NCBI RefSeq assembly: GCF_018777395.1
Contig: NZ_JAFJYC010000002.1
Location: 775,415-839,414 of the forward strand
Length of the DNA: 64,000 bases
From: Candidatus Sodalis endolongispinus
Lineage (GTDB): Bacteria > Pseudomonadota > Gammaproteobacteria > Enterobacterales > Enterobacteriaceae
Direction of reading: 5' to 3'
How positions within the stretch are numbered: position 1 is the stretch's first letter; each line of letters begins with the position of its first letter. This document shows, one piece after another, positions 29,871-39,353 of the stretch. Below the pieces are notes generated by a model. It saw nothing but the letters and a program-made list of their open reading frames with translations, did not search any database and was not told the DNA's origin. Position numbers and translations under genes: made by a program.

Positions 29871-30110
29871 CAGCCGCGCCCCCTCTCCCGGGCCAACGGC
29901 ACATTGCCGTCAGCCGCGCCCTATCTTCCAGGCCAACGGCACATTGCCATCGGCCGCGCCATGTCTTCCAGGACAGCGGCACATTGCCGTCAGCCGCGCC
30001 CCATCTCCCGGGACAGCGGCACATTGCTGTCGGCCGCGCCCCATCTCCCGGGACAGCGGCACATTGCCGTCAGCCGCGCCCCATCTCGCGGGCCAGAGGC
30101 ACATTGCCGA
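29871..30110. repeat. Tandem array, six 40-bp units, between ybiB and the PaiB-like gene
   Basis: Six units in exact 40-bp register start at 29871, 29911, 29951, 29991, 30031 and 30071. Each is CAGCCGCGCC, then CCATCTCCCG or a variant, then GGACAGCGGC and ACATTGCCGT. The inverted repeat ACGGCA-CAT-TGCCGT is perfect across the end of unit one. The last unit contains the 3' end of the PaiB-like gene. No rearranged gene sequence is seen. Confidence 0.95.
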
Positions 30111-30651
30111 CGTCCGTCAGCCCTTCTATCGCGCCGTCGCGATCCGCCAGACTGCGATTCTGGCTCAATTTCCACTTGGCCTCGGTGCGCGTTACGCAAA
30201 TTTCGACCCCCACAATAGCGCCTATCAAGGTGTCGATAAAGCCCGGCGGCGCATCCTCGACCTGCCAGGGCGCCTGCAATAGTGCCATAAGCCATATCGG
30301 GTCCGTTATTATCCGCGCCTGTCCGTGGCAATGTAGCGTCTGGTAATTCCAGGTCGGCACCACCTTGCCGTGCTCCGCCTTGGCCGCATACCAGCCGGGG
30401 GAAATGTAGCCTGACTCTCCCTGAAACATCGCCAGACAGGCGCCGTTGCGGGCCAGAGATTGGCTATGGGGATTGGCGCGCGCCAGATGCCCGTGCAGCC
30501 GCCAGGCGCCGTCAGGATAACTGTCCAGCTGCAGCGGGTCAGCCTGCAAACCCGACTCGCCGTAGCTGACCAGCTGCGCCAGCGGATGGGCCGCAATCAG
30601 GGCGCGCTGCGCCTCGGCATCCGGTTGACAAAACGCGGGAGGAATATACAT
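30070..30651 (-). CDS. PaiB-like FMN-binding negative regulator family protein
   Basis: 193 residues from ATG at 30651, preceded by CAGGAGAGTCCC. The start MYIPPAFCQPD and the core ANPHSQSL, VLAMFQG-like (here CLAMFQGESGYISPGWYAAK), VPTWNYQTLHCHGQ and NRSLADRDGAIEGL are hallmarks of the PaiB family (PF04299). Members have the split-barrel FMN fold; B. subtilis PaiB affects sporulation and protease genes. The last dozen residues (VGNVPLAREMGRG) are encoded by unit 6 of the 40-bp array, so the original C-terminus may have been replaced. Not an E. coli ybi gene. Confidence 0.8.
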   Translation of the reverse strand: MYIPPAFCQPDAEAQRALIAAHPLAQLVSYGESGLQADPLQLDSYPDGAWRLHGHLARANPHSQSLARNGACLAMFQGESGYISPGWYAAKAEHGKVVPTWNYQTLHCHGQARIITDPIWLMALLQAPWQVEDAPPGFIDTLIGAIVGVEICVTRTEAKWKLSQNRSLADRDGAIEGLTDVGNVPLAREMGRG

Positions 30652-30737
30652 GGGACTCTCCTGAACCCTTACACACATGACCTACCCCTGCGATTTTAGC
30701 TTCCTCGTGACGCAATAACACTTTATCGCCGGGCGCA

Positions 30738-32892
30738 TCAGGGTCTTTTTTTGTCGACCGTTCCGGTCGATTGGGGCGTCGCCGCGGCCTCGGCCGCCAA
30801 CGCCGGTTGGGCAATGGGAAACACCGGCAGCGCCTCCAGCAGGCGGGCGCCATAAGATTTGGTCAACAACCGCCGGTCGTAGATGATCACCTCGCCATGA
30901 CATTCATGGCTGCGGATAAGCCGCCCGACCTGCTGAATCAGATTGAAAGACGCACTGGGCAAACTTTGTACCTCAAACGGATGGCGCGGCTGCGTTTTCA
31001 GCCATTCCCCTTCGGTCAAAATGACCGGGCTGTCCACCGGCGGAAAGGCCACTTTGTGAATATGTACTTGTGTCAGCCATTCCCATTTCAGATCCAGTCC
31101 TTCGGCAAAGGATTGCAGCCCCAACAGCGCGCTGGTCTGCCCGCGGTCCACGCGGCGGCGGTGTTCTTCTACCAGGCGGTAAAGGGGTTTTATCCCCCTG
31201 CACCAGCAATTGCGGGCGCAGCTCCGTCACCTGGTCCAAAAACAGCCGCAGCGCGCGGTGACTGGCGAACAGCACCAGTATGCCAAAGTGCGTCCCTTTC
31301 GCCCACTCGGCGCGAAAGTAGCGCGCCATCCAGGCGATATGGGCCGCCTCCTGCGCCATGACCGGCTCCATCGGCATTTGGGGGATAACCAGCCGGCCCT
31401 GGCGACGGTGATCAAAAGGCGATGCCAGCGTGACGAAGCGATCGCCGTTGCGCTCATGCAGGCCGGACAACTCCTGAACTCGCGCGAAGCTCGCAAGCGA
31501 TCGCAGCGTGGCGGAGGTGATGACCGCATGGGGGATCCGCGACCACAGCAGCTTTTCCAGCTGGCAGCTGACGCGGATGCCGACGCAGTGCAAAAACAAC
31601 TGCACGCCATTGTCTCCCCGCCTACGGATCAACCATTTGGAAATCGGCGCGTTGGAGGCTTTCTCTAGCGCGGCCAGTCGCCATAGCCTGCTAGTGGCGT
31701 CCCAGAAGCCCTGAATGCGGCTGGTGTGCAGTAGCGTCTGACGCAGGCGCACGATGTCGTGCTTGCCGGTTTTTTCGCCCAGGTCCGCCAGCAAAAACTC
31801 CGCCAGCATCCGCAACTTATCCGTCAGCGTATAGAGCCGCGCCGCCGCCTCGCTCATCGGAGCTGTCAGGACGCCCAGCGCAAACCGATGCTCCACCTCT
31901 ACGCTTTCGTGGGGCAAGACGGCGTTGGCATGTTGCTCGAACAGACCGATAAGCGCCAGTAACTCGTCGCAATGCGCCTGCAATCGTGCCTCCTGGCTGA
32001 GCTGCGGCGGCCGAGCGGGCCGGAACTGGGTCAGGATAAGCGCTGTCTGCCGCCGGAACTGCTCCAGCTGATGGGCAACGAAATGGCTGGAAATCTCGCC
32101 GTCCATCTCCAGCGCGTCCCGCGCCACGTCCGGCAGGTGGTGGCCTTCGTCAAGCACCAGCAGCATGTTTTTCGCCTCGGGCAGTACCGATTCGCTTTCC
32201 AGCGCCGCCATCACCAGAGCGTGATTGGCCACCACCACATCGGCGTTTTCGATTTCCTTGCGCGCCAAATAAAACGGACAGTCGCGGAAATAATGGCAAT
32301 TACGTCCGAGACAATTCGCTTTGTCGTTGCTGAGCCTGGCCCACAGCGCATCGCTCACGGCATGGGGGTAATGATCGCGCAGGCCGTCCCAGCTGAAATC
32401 GCTCAGTGATTTTTGCAGCGCTACGCAGTGTGGGTGATCGGCGCCGCTGGCGGGGGCCAGCGCATCATCCAGAAACAGCATCAGATCGCCCTGGCCACCG
32501 CCTTCTGCCGCCAGCGCCGCCAAATTGCGCGGGCAGACATAGCGCCGGCGGCCGAACGCCCAGACAAAGGTTAAATCCGGGATGAGCTTTTTCAGCAGCG
32601 GCAGATCCTTACTGAAGATCTGATCCTGTAGGGCAACATTGGCGGTGATCACCACCAGCGGTTTTTGTTCGGCGCGGCCGATGGCGATGCCCGGGATCAG
32701 ATAGGACAGTGTTTTGCCGACGCCGGTGGGCGCTTCGATCACCAGATGGCGTTCAATATCCCCCGCCAGCGCACGAGCGACTTCCGCTATCATCTGCCGC
32801 TGCGGCTCGCGGGGGATAAAATCGGGAATGTGCTGCTGTAGCGCTTTATACCAGTCGTGGATTTGCGCCTTAATTGCTACCGAGAGCGTCAT
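30738..32892 (-). pseudogene. dinG: ATP-dependent helicase DinG, one-base frameshift
   Basis: An XPD-like iron-sulphur helicase. From ATG at 32892: EAPTGVGKTLSYL (Walker A), cysteines at RYVCPRN and NCLGRNCHYFRDC (4Fe-4S cluster), VVANHALVMAAL and LVLDEGHHLPDVARDALE (DEAH box). An extra A in a run of A's after LLVQGD (plus-strand T run, 31188-31191) shifts the frame. The helicase C-terminal motifs LLGLQSFAEGLDLK, ASFNLIQQVGRLIRS and VVIYDRRLLTKSYG-like continue in another frame to 30738. The break removes motifs V/VI. DinG unwinds R-loops and forked DNA after damage. The helicase would be inactive unless slippage restores the frame. Confidence 0.93.
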
Positions 32893-32995
32893 TGTTCAAG
32901 TCTTATCGCCGGAAAATGCGCCATTGTCCCACAGTCGCGGGTCGGCGTCAGCCTTGTGCTGTATAAAACTGCAGTGCTTTTCCCAAACATAGCGA

Positions 32996-33442
32996 TTACG
33001 GCCGGTTGCGATAGTGCCGGTAAGGCGCCACCGGCAGATAGCCGTGGCGGCGATAAAAGGCCACCGCCCGCAGGTTGACACGGCGGGTAGACAACCATAC
33101 TTGCCGGTAGCCGCACGCGCAAGCCTGCTGTTCTAAAAACCGCAGCAGCGCGGCGCCCACACCTTGGGTGCCCGGGCGCGCATACAGGCGTTTCAATTCC
33201 ACGACGTCGGGCGCCAGCGGTTGCAGTGCGCCACAGCCCAGCGGGGTACCGTCGGGCACGGCATAGGCGATGGCGAAACAGCCGCCGGCGCCGACCGTCC
33301 GCACCGGATCGAACGAAGTGCGGCCTTCGTCACCGGTTAGCACGTTTAAGGTGGCGGAGAGTTCATCCATCAAGCTGCGCGCCGCAGCGCTTTGTGGTGA
33401 CGCCAGGCGGATCGCCAGCGGCGGCGTCACCCGGCGGTCCAT
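32996..33442 (-). CDS. GNAT family N-acetyltransferase
   Basis: 148 residues from ATG at 33442. The acetyl-CoA site appears as [30 protein letters not shown] (motif A, Gln/Arg-x-x-Gly-x-Gly/Ala variant) and the C-terminal [16 protein letters not shown] (motif B). These fit the GNAT fold. The substrate is unknown. The frame is intact. It lies between dinG and the yeh-like block, near the presumed rearrangement joint. Confidence 0.8.
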   Translation of the reverse strand: MDRRVTPPLAIRLASPQSAAARSLMDELSATLNVLTGDEGRTSFDPVRTVGAGGCFAIAYAVPDGTPLGCGALQPLAPDVVELKRLYARPGTQGVGAALLRFLEQQACACGYRQVWLSTRRVNLRAVAFYRRHGYLPVAPYRHYRNRP

Positions 33443-33597
33443 TTAAACGGCAAGCGCCTTCTGCTTTGCTTTCGGCCGGGGAAAGTGGTGTCCCCGTCCC
33501 CATCATTTAGCCCTGGCTGCGACAGCGCCGCAGCGTCAACCTTGTATCGCCGCGGCGAATATTTATAATGTCTGATGCACTGCATATAAGGATGCCC

Positions 33598-33702
33598 ATG
33601 AAGCTTATCAAAACCGCCGTTTTCGGCGTGATTTCCCTGCTCTCGCTCGGCGCCATCGGCGGCGTCATGCTTGCAGGCTATATCATTATCGTCCATAGCT
33701 GA
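33598..33702 (+). CDS. Putative 34-residue single-pass membrane peptide
   Basis: ATG at 33598 follows TAAGGATGCCC, a fair ribosome site. The peptide starts [18 protein letters not shown] and ends AGYIIIVHS: a positive N-terminus, then one hydrophobic helix. It is antisense to the degraded 3' end of yehW. It could be a genuine small membrane protein or the leftover N-terminus of a larger membrane protein. I do not recognise a family. Confidence 0.4.
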   Translation: MKLIKTAVFGVISLLSLGAIGGVMLAGYIIIVHS

Positions 33703-34407
33703 CAGCCAGCGTTCAAACAGCATATCGCTGATTATCGCCAGCAGCGCGACCAATAGCGCGCCTTGCAGCACATAGGCGGAGTTAAAGCCGCTCAGTCAAA
33801 TGATAATAGGCGAGCCCAGGCTTTTTACTCCTACGGTGGAGGCTATTGCGGCGGTACCGATGTTAATTATCATCGACGTCCGAATGCCGCTGATGATAAC
33901 CGGCGCCGCCAGCGGCAGCTCCACCCGCCGCAAAATTTGCCCGCGGCTCATCCCCGCCCCGGTGGCAATTTCATGCAAGTACGCCGGCACCGTCTCGAGA
34001 CCGGTAATCGTCGCCTGCACGATAGGCAGCAGCCCATAGAGCACCAGCGCGATGATTGCCGGCTCGGCGCTAAAGCCCATCACCGGCACCGCCAGTACCG
34101 CCACCGGCGGGAAGGTTTGCCCCACCGCCGCCACGGTTTCCAATAACGGGCGGAATGCCCGGCCTGCCGGTCTGGTTACCCAGATGCCGGCACCCGCGCC
34201 GATAACCACCGCGATAAAGCTCGACGTCAGCACCAGCCACAGATGGGCCAATGCCAGCGCGACAAAACTGTCCTGACGGTATACCGGCCTTTCGAGCGCG
34301 GGAAACAGCGCCGCGAAGAGCCGCGTCATATGCGACATGCAGAACAGCAACGTCAGCAATAGCAGCAGGCACTATAATAGCGGATAGGTCAGGATGCGCC
34401 GCGCCAT
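33690..34407 (-). pseudogene. yehW: Osmoprotectant ABC permease YehW, two nonsense codons
   Basis: ATG at 34407 overlaps the yehX stop (TAATG). The first stop, TAG at 34372-34374, replaces Trp in the first helix (TYPLL then [10 protein letters not shown]). The second, TGA at 33796-33798, replaces Gly in the segment E. coli reads TPIIIGLSGFN. Between them the permease core is preserved: [53 protein letters not shown] (EAA loop). The end near 33690 is estimated from family length; the original stop is not visible. Member of the yehZYXW osmoprotectant-importer family. Confidence 0.9.
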
Positions 34408-35348
34408 TACGCCGTCGCCTTAAGCGGGCGCAACAGGTCACCAAAGTACAGCACGCCCACCGCCTCCCCCTGCTCGTCCACCACCGGCAAGCGATCGGTT
34501 GCGCGGGCGATAAATTCGGACAGCGCCGCGCGTAGCGACATCGCCGCCGAGATCGGTTGCCCCGGCAGTTGCTCGCCCGGACGGGCCAACTGACCGGCGG
34601 CCCCCAGCAACAGCGGGCGGATCCCCCGCTCGACGCCGCCAAAAAAATTGCGCACCAGCGGGCTGGCCGGCCGTAACAGCAGCTGTTGCGGCGTGCCCTG
34701 CTGAACAAGCCGCCCGCCGTCCAACAACAAGATCCGATCAGCCAAGAGCAGCGCTTCGTCGATATCGTGGGTCACCAGCAAGATGGTGCGGCGGGAGAGG
34801 TGATGAATGCGGACGATTTCCTCTTGCAGGGCGCTACGGGTGACAGGATCGAGCGCGCCAAACGGCTCGTCCATCAGCAGCACCTCTGGATCGGCGGCCA
34901 GCGCGCGCGCCACGCCGACCCGCTGCTGCTGTCCGCCGGAAAGCTGGTGCGGATAACGGTGGCGAAACTGGTCAGGATTGAGATGCAGCAGCGCCAGCAG
35001 TTCATCGACGCGCTGAAGGATGCGCTGACGCGGCCATTTCAGCAGCTGCGGGACGGTGGCGATATTCTGCTCCACGGTCCAATGGGGAAACAGACCGATA
35101 GACTGTATTGCGTAGCCCATGCGTCGTCGGAGTTGCTCGGCGGGCAGGCGCCCTATCTCTTCCCCGGCGAACAGAATGTTACTGGCATCATGCTCAATCA
35201 GGCGGTTTATCATTTTCAAGGTGGTGGACTTGCCTGAGCCGGAGGGGCCGATAAGCACCGTGATTTCGCCTGCGGGCAGCGTAAAGCTCAAATTCTCCAC
35301 CGCTAGTTTGCCGTGGAAAAATTTACTGACTGCTTGAAATTCAATCAC
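34407..35348 (-). CDS. yehX: Osmoprotectant ABC transporter ATPase YehX
   Basis: 313 residues from a GTG at 35348, whose GTGA overlaps the yehY stop by 4 nt. It has Walker A GPSGSGKSTT, the Q-loop YAIQSIGLFPHW, signature [15 protein letters not shown] and Walker B VLLMDEPFGALD, then the H-loop VTHDIDEAL. A CBS-like domain follows (LRAALSEFIARATDRLPVVDE, VGVLYFGDLL), which in this class senses ionic strength. The E. coli protein has 308 residues. It is the only undamaged gene of the four in this operon. Without YehW, YehY and OsmF it has no known partner here. Confidence 0.92.
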   Translation of the reverse strand: MIEFQAVSKFFHGKLAVENLSFTLPAGEITVLIGPSGSGKSTTLKMINRLIEHDASNILFAGEEIGRLPAEQLRRRMGYAIQSIGLFPHWTVEQNIATVPQLLKWPRQRILQRVDELLALLHLNPDQFRHRYPHQLSGGQQQRVGVARALAADPEVLLMDEPFGALDPVTRSALQEEIVRIHHLSRRTILLVTHDIDEALLLADRILLLDGGRLVQQGTPQQLLLRPASPLVRNFFGGVERGIRPLLLGAAGQLARPGEQLPGQPISAAMSLRAALSEFIARATDRLPVVDEQGEAVGVLYFGDLLRPLKATA

Positions 35349-36283
35349 AAGCGTACCTTTTGTAGCATGGAAATCATCACTTTAAACAGGGTATCGACCA
35401 CCAGCGCCTGGGCGACGGCCGGGATCACGCCCAGCAGCACCAGCTCCAGCGCGCTGCTGAGCAACCCCTGAAACATCAGGGCGCCGAACCAGCCAGCGCC
35501 GATAAGCGCCGCCACCATACCCATCCCGACCGTTTGCACGGCGATAACCCTTACCCCCGACAGCATAACCGGCAGCGCCAGCGGCAGCAGGGCATAAAGC
35601 ACCAGCGCTATCAAAAGACCGAACAGCGCGATGGCGGGCAGCGTCTGGATAATGTTGAGCGCGGCAAACAGCGATGGACGCCATCTGGCCGAGCGATGGC
35701 ACAGCAAACCGAGCGGGATACCGATGAGCAGCGCCGGCCCCAGGGTACCGAATAACAGCGTAAGGTGCTCAGCAAATGCCTGGTGGAACACCTGCGCGCG
35801 ATTGGCATACTCTTTCATCAGCGACAGCTCATCGAGACGGCCTCTGGCGAGCAGCAGCGCCAGTGTCAGCCACAATTGGCCATTGGCGAGCGCCCGCAGG
35901 CAGGAGTTGGCGGTGAGACGACCGACGGCCTCGGAGGCGGTTAATAAACACAGGGCCGCCATCAGCCAAAAACCGCTGCCAAAGGACGTGCGCACCAGTC
36001 TGCCGCCCTGCGCGGCCAGCTCGCGCGCACCTTCGCCCGCCAGCCACAGCAACCCGCACAACAACCCTTCCGCCAGCAGCAGTACCACGACATAGCGCGA
36101 GCGGGTGGGCGCCAGCAGCCCTAGCGCCGGCAACAGCAGCAACAGCCGGGCGCCGCTGAGCAGTTCCGCCAGTCCGATCCCCCGCCCGGAGACCAGCCTG
36201 TTGGGGGCAAAATTCACCAGTGGCAACAGCCACACCGCCGCCAATAGCAGCACCGTCAGGGTTAATATCACCCGATTTTCCAT
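35345..36283 (-). pseudogene. yehY: Osmoprotectant ABC permease YehY, two in-frame deletions
   Basis: 312 residues from ATG at 36283, E. coli 385. The first two thirds fit: NFAPNRLVSGRG, SFGSGFWLMAALCLLTAS, LSLMKEYANRAQVF, HLTLLFGTLGPALLIGIPLG and LNIIQTLPAIALFGLLIA. After LLIA about 30 residues are missing, and after VLYALLPL about 40 more, where the protein would carry its EAA loop facing the ATPase. The end (QTVGMGMVAALIGAGWFGALMFQGLL) is normal. The frame stays open, but losing the coupling loop and membrane helices almost certainly inactivates it, so I treat it as a pseudogene. Confidence 0.82.
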
Positions 36284-36379
36284 CACGCAACGCCTCTTGC
36301 GGCGGCCGACCCCGTGCAGGACATACGCGTGCCCATCGGCATCCGCGCCGCCGCGTTCACCTGTTTGGTGCTTAGCCCA

Positions 36380-37318
36380 TCAGGATGAGATAAAGCCTTT
36401 TTGCTTTAAGAAATCCGCCGCTACCTTGCTGGCGTTTTGCCCCTCGACGGCGATACTGGCGTTCAGCCGTTGCAGCGTCTCGGTGTCCAGCGCGGCGAAG
36501 ACCGGCTTCAACCACTGAGCGATTTCCGGGTGTTGCTTCAGCACCGCCTCACGGATGATCGGCGCCGGCGCGTAAATCGGCTGCACGCCCGCCGGATCGG
36601 ACAGGGTATGCAGCCCCAGCGCCGCCACCGGGCCGTCGGTGCCGTAGGCCATAGCGGCATTGACGCCGGACGTCTGCTCCGCTGCGGCCTTGATGGTCAC
36701 CGCGGTATCGCCGCCCGCCAGCGACAGCAGTTGATCCTGCTGCAAGGTAAAATGATAGGACTTCTCAAACGCCGGCAGCACATCGGGTCGTTCAATAAAT
36801 TCCGCCGACGCGGCCAGTTTGAATTTTCCGCCGCTCTGCAAATAACGGCTCAAATCGGCCAGCGAGTCGAGATGCTGGTCTTTCGCCAATTCATCACGCA
36901 CGGCGATAGTCCAGGTATTGTTGGCCGGCGCCGGGCTCAGCCAGACGATATGGTTCTTGTCATAGTCGAGCTGTTTAACTTTTTGATAGCCGGCGTTGGT
37001 GTCCTTCTAGGCCTTATCCTGCTCCGCGGAAAAGAAAAACGCGCCGTTGCCGGTATATTCGTGGTAAATGTCAATCTCGCCGGCGGTAATCGCCCCGCGC
37101 AGCACTTGGGTCGCGCCCAACTGCAACTTATTAATCGTTTTAACCTGATGGGATTCAAGAACTTGTAAAATAATATTGCCCAGTAGCGATCCTTCCGTAT
37201 CAATTTTCGACCCCACGCGCACCGCCGTATCCGCAGCCAGCGCCGCGGGCGTGATACTGATCATCATGGCAGCGAGCACGAGAGCGCGGCCATAATTAAC
37301 CATGGTTGCCATAGACAT
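36380..37318 (-). pseudogene. osmF: Osmoprotectant-binding protein OsmF (YehZ), one nonsense codon
   Basis: The frame of 313 codons from ATG at 37318 to 36380 matches E. coli (305). It has a signal peptide, then VRVGSKIDTEGSLLGNIILQVLESH, EYTGNGAFFF, ANNTWTIAVRDE and TAVTIKAAAEQTSGVNAAMAYGTDGPVAALG. A single TAG at 37007-37009 replaces Trp in the segment E. coli reads AAWKNAQQGY. Everything else is intact. A TGG to TAG change explains it. OsmF binds glycine-betaine-like solutes with low affinity and is an RpoS-dependent protein in E. coli. Confidence 0.93.
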
Positions 37319-37490
37319 TGTTTCCTTTTGGAAGTGACGATAATTGGCACCGAACGGGCGTCGCCGATCGGCGGTTTTGCAATAATAGCCCAAAAATGCG
37401 GAGCAATTGGGAAAATGCACGCAGTTACCGCACGTTAGGCGTGAATTTATTTCCCCGAAACGGCAGCAGGGCGCGGGAGACAGGGCATGC

Positions 37491-37681
37491 CACACGCCTG
37501 CGCGTACGCTGCCGTAAACAGTCTCAGGATGTTGCCCGACTGCGACATACCACAGGTCTGCGCGGGCGCGTGCGTGAAACAGTTAAAGAGGTTGCCCGAC
37601 TGCAATATACCGCACGCCTGCGCGTGCGCTGCCGTGAGATAGTTTCAAGATGTTGCCCGACTGCGACATGCCGCACGCCCG
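37491..37681. repeat. Tandem array, three 60-bp units, between osmF and idi
   Basis: Units start at 37491, 37551 and 37611, with a partial fourth. Each has GCCTGCGCG near its start and GTTGCCCGACTGC near its end. The third unit contains the perfect inverted repeat GCACGC/GCGTGC. It occupies most of the 412-bp osmF-idi spacer. Confidence 0.92.
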
Positions 37682-37730
37682 GCCTGCGCAACAACAAGGG
37701 ATGCCTGGACGCCGCGTCAGCATTGACGGT

Positions 37731-38273
37731 TCAGCCGGTCTTGCGGGCGCGCATAAAAGCGGCGTGATACTCTGGGATCCGTGCCATGGTCAATGTGAAC
37801 CAGGGAGTGAAACTGTCTGGTTCACGAGCCAGTTGCGCCACCACCGACGGTAGCGCCTGCCAGCGCCAGGCCATCGCTTCGGCGGGATCGGGCGCGGGCA
37901 TCCGGGTAGTGATGCCGAAAAACACATGGCCGAATTCATGTTCAATCAGGCCATCAGGCAGCGGCAGACGGTAGTAAAGTTGAAACACCGGCGTCAGTTC
38001 CACCCGCAGCCCCATCTCCTCAAACAACCGGCGACGGGCGGCGGCGGCGCTCTCTTCTGCCGGCATGGGGTGACTGCAGCAGGTGTTGCTCCAAAGACCG
38101 CCGCAGTGGTATTTCTCCCGCGCACGCTGCTGCAGCAGCAGTTGTCCGGCAGGATTGAACAGATAGACGGTCACCGCGCGATGCAGTGCGCCTTCGCGGT
38201 GAGCCTGAAGTTTTTCCATGGTGCCCACCGTCTGATCCCGTTCATCAACCAGGATAACTTGCGTTAATGCCAT
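37731..38273 (-). CDS. idi: Isopentenyl-diphosphate delta-isomerase, type 1
   Basis: 180 residues from ATG at 38273 (MALTQVILVDERD). This Nudix-fold enzyme interconverts IPP and DMAPP. The catalytic Cys is in GLWSNTCCSHP, the Nudix motif appears as RRRLFEEMGL, and the acidic metal-binding segment as LIEHEFGHVFF. Length matches E. coli Idi (182). It is intact. It is not part of the E. coli yeh cluster, so its place here between osmF and bglX is an accessory insertion or an ancestral arrangement. Confidence 0.93.
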   Translation of the reverse strand: MALTQVILVDERDQTVGTMEKLQAHREGALHRAVTVYLFNPAGQLLLQQRAREKYHCGGLWSNTCCSHPMPAEESAAAARRRLFEEMGLRVELTPVFQLYYRLPLPDGLIEHEFGHVFFGITTRMPAPDPAEAMAWRWQALPSVVAQLAREPDSFTPWFTLTMARIPEYHAAFMRARKTG

Positions 38274-38441
38274 ATACGCCTCGCTGCGCGCCACCCGGGC
38301 CCGATCATGCGCCCGGGGACAGATATTGTTGCCCGTGGTCAGAGATGGTAATGAGTTTATCGGCCTGAGAGGATAATGTCTGTGCGGTGAAGTGATATTC
38401 TTTTAAGCGAGCGTCTTTTTTATAGCGTTAGGGTGTCGGTT

Positions 38442-39353
38442 TCAGGCTTCCGGGCGTCCCATACGGCGCATAGCGCGATGCCAGGCGCCATTGCGCACCG
38501 ACCAGCGCAAAACATGGGCCAGGGAATGCACCGCCGGCGTCACCAAAACGCGCCGCAGGGCCGGTCTTTCAAGATTCAATTGCGCGCTGGCCCAGTCCGG
38601 CAGCAGATCGATCCCGGCACGCATCAGTAGCCACCCCGCCGGCTGCGCCAATCGGCTTGGCATGGGGGCATTGAGCAGCAACCGCGTCACTTCCCGCGTG
38701 CGGTCATCGCACAGCAAATGCGGCCGCATCGCCTGCAAATACGCTTCAACCGCGGCGCGACTGGCGGGAACGTTGCGCGCACACAGCGCACAGGCCACTT
38801 TCATCGCCTGACGGTAGTAATCGTCTTGTTCAGCGCCGCTCAGGCGGGGATTGCGAAAGCGCAAATGCGCCGCCAGAAAACTGCGTGCCTCCGACACGTG
38901 TACCCAGGTGAGCAAATCCGGACTGCTGGCTTGATATGCGGCGCCCAACGGATTTACCCCCTGTACCTGCAAATGAATGTAGCGCACTCGTGCGATAAGC
39001 CGCTCGGCGGCGGCGGTGGGACCGAAACTGGTGACAGAGATAAACTGCGCCGTGCGGCGCAGTCGCCCCAGCATATCGCTGCGAAAATCAGAGTGATTCC
39101 ACACCCCCTCCAGCGCCGAGGGGTGCAACATTTGCAGTAGCAACGCGCTGATGCCGCCGCACAGCATCGAGGTAAAGTCGCCGTGCACCCGCCAGATTAT
39201 CGAGTCCGGGCCGTATAGGCCCGGATCGCCGGCGGGCTGCGTGAAATCCACCGTGCCCAGGCCGACGCCGCTCAGGCCCAGCACCTGCTGCTCGATGCGC
39301 CGCCGAACGGGCGCCAGCAGGCGGTCCAGATTATTGCAGCGTGAAGCGGGCAC
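38442..39353 (-). CDS. MpaB/DUF2236 family predicted oxygenase
   Basis: 303 residues, starting at a GTG (39353) that overlaps the bglX 3' end by about 23 nt. The family hallmark GPDSIIWRVHGDF near residue 49 and WVHVSEARSFLAAH (His-containing, about residue 150) fit the MpaB/latex-clearing-protein superfamily of haem-containing oxygenases. ALLLQMLHPSALEGVWNHSDF is also typical. The function of enterobacterial members is unknown. Frame intact. Operonic spacing with bglX suggests co-transcription. Confidence 0.78.
   Translation of the reverse strand: MPASRCNNLDRLLAPVRRRIEQQVLGLSGVGLGTVDFTQPAGDPGLYGPDSIIWRVHGDFTSMLCGGISALLLQMLHPSALEGVWNHSDFRSDMLGRLRRTAQFISVTSFGPTAAAERLIARVRYIHLQVQGVNPLGAAYQASSPDLLTWVHVSEARSFLAAHLRFRNPRLSGAEQDDYYRQAMKVACALCARNVPASRAAVEAYLQAMRPHLLCDDRTREVTRLLLNAPMPSRLAQPAGWLLMRAGIDLLPDWASAQLNLERPALRRVLVTPAVHSLAHVLRWSVRNGAWHRAMRRMGRPEA

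Noticed and set aside
29871..30110. CRISPR array.
   Set aside because: Units are contiguous with no spacers, and no cas gene is nearby.
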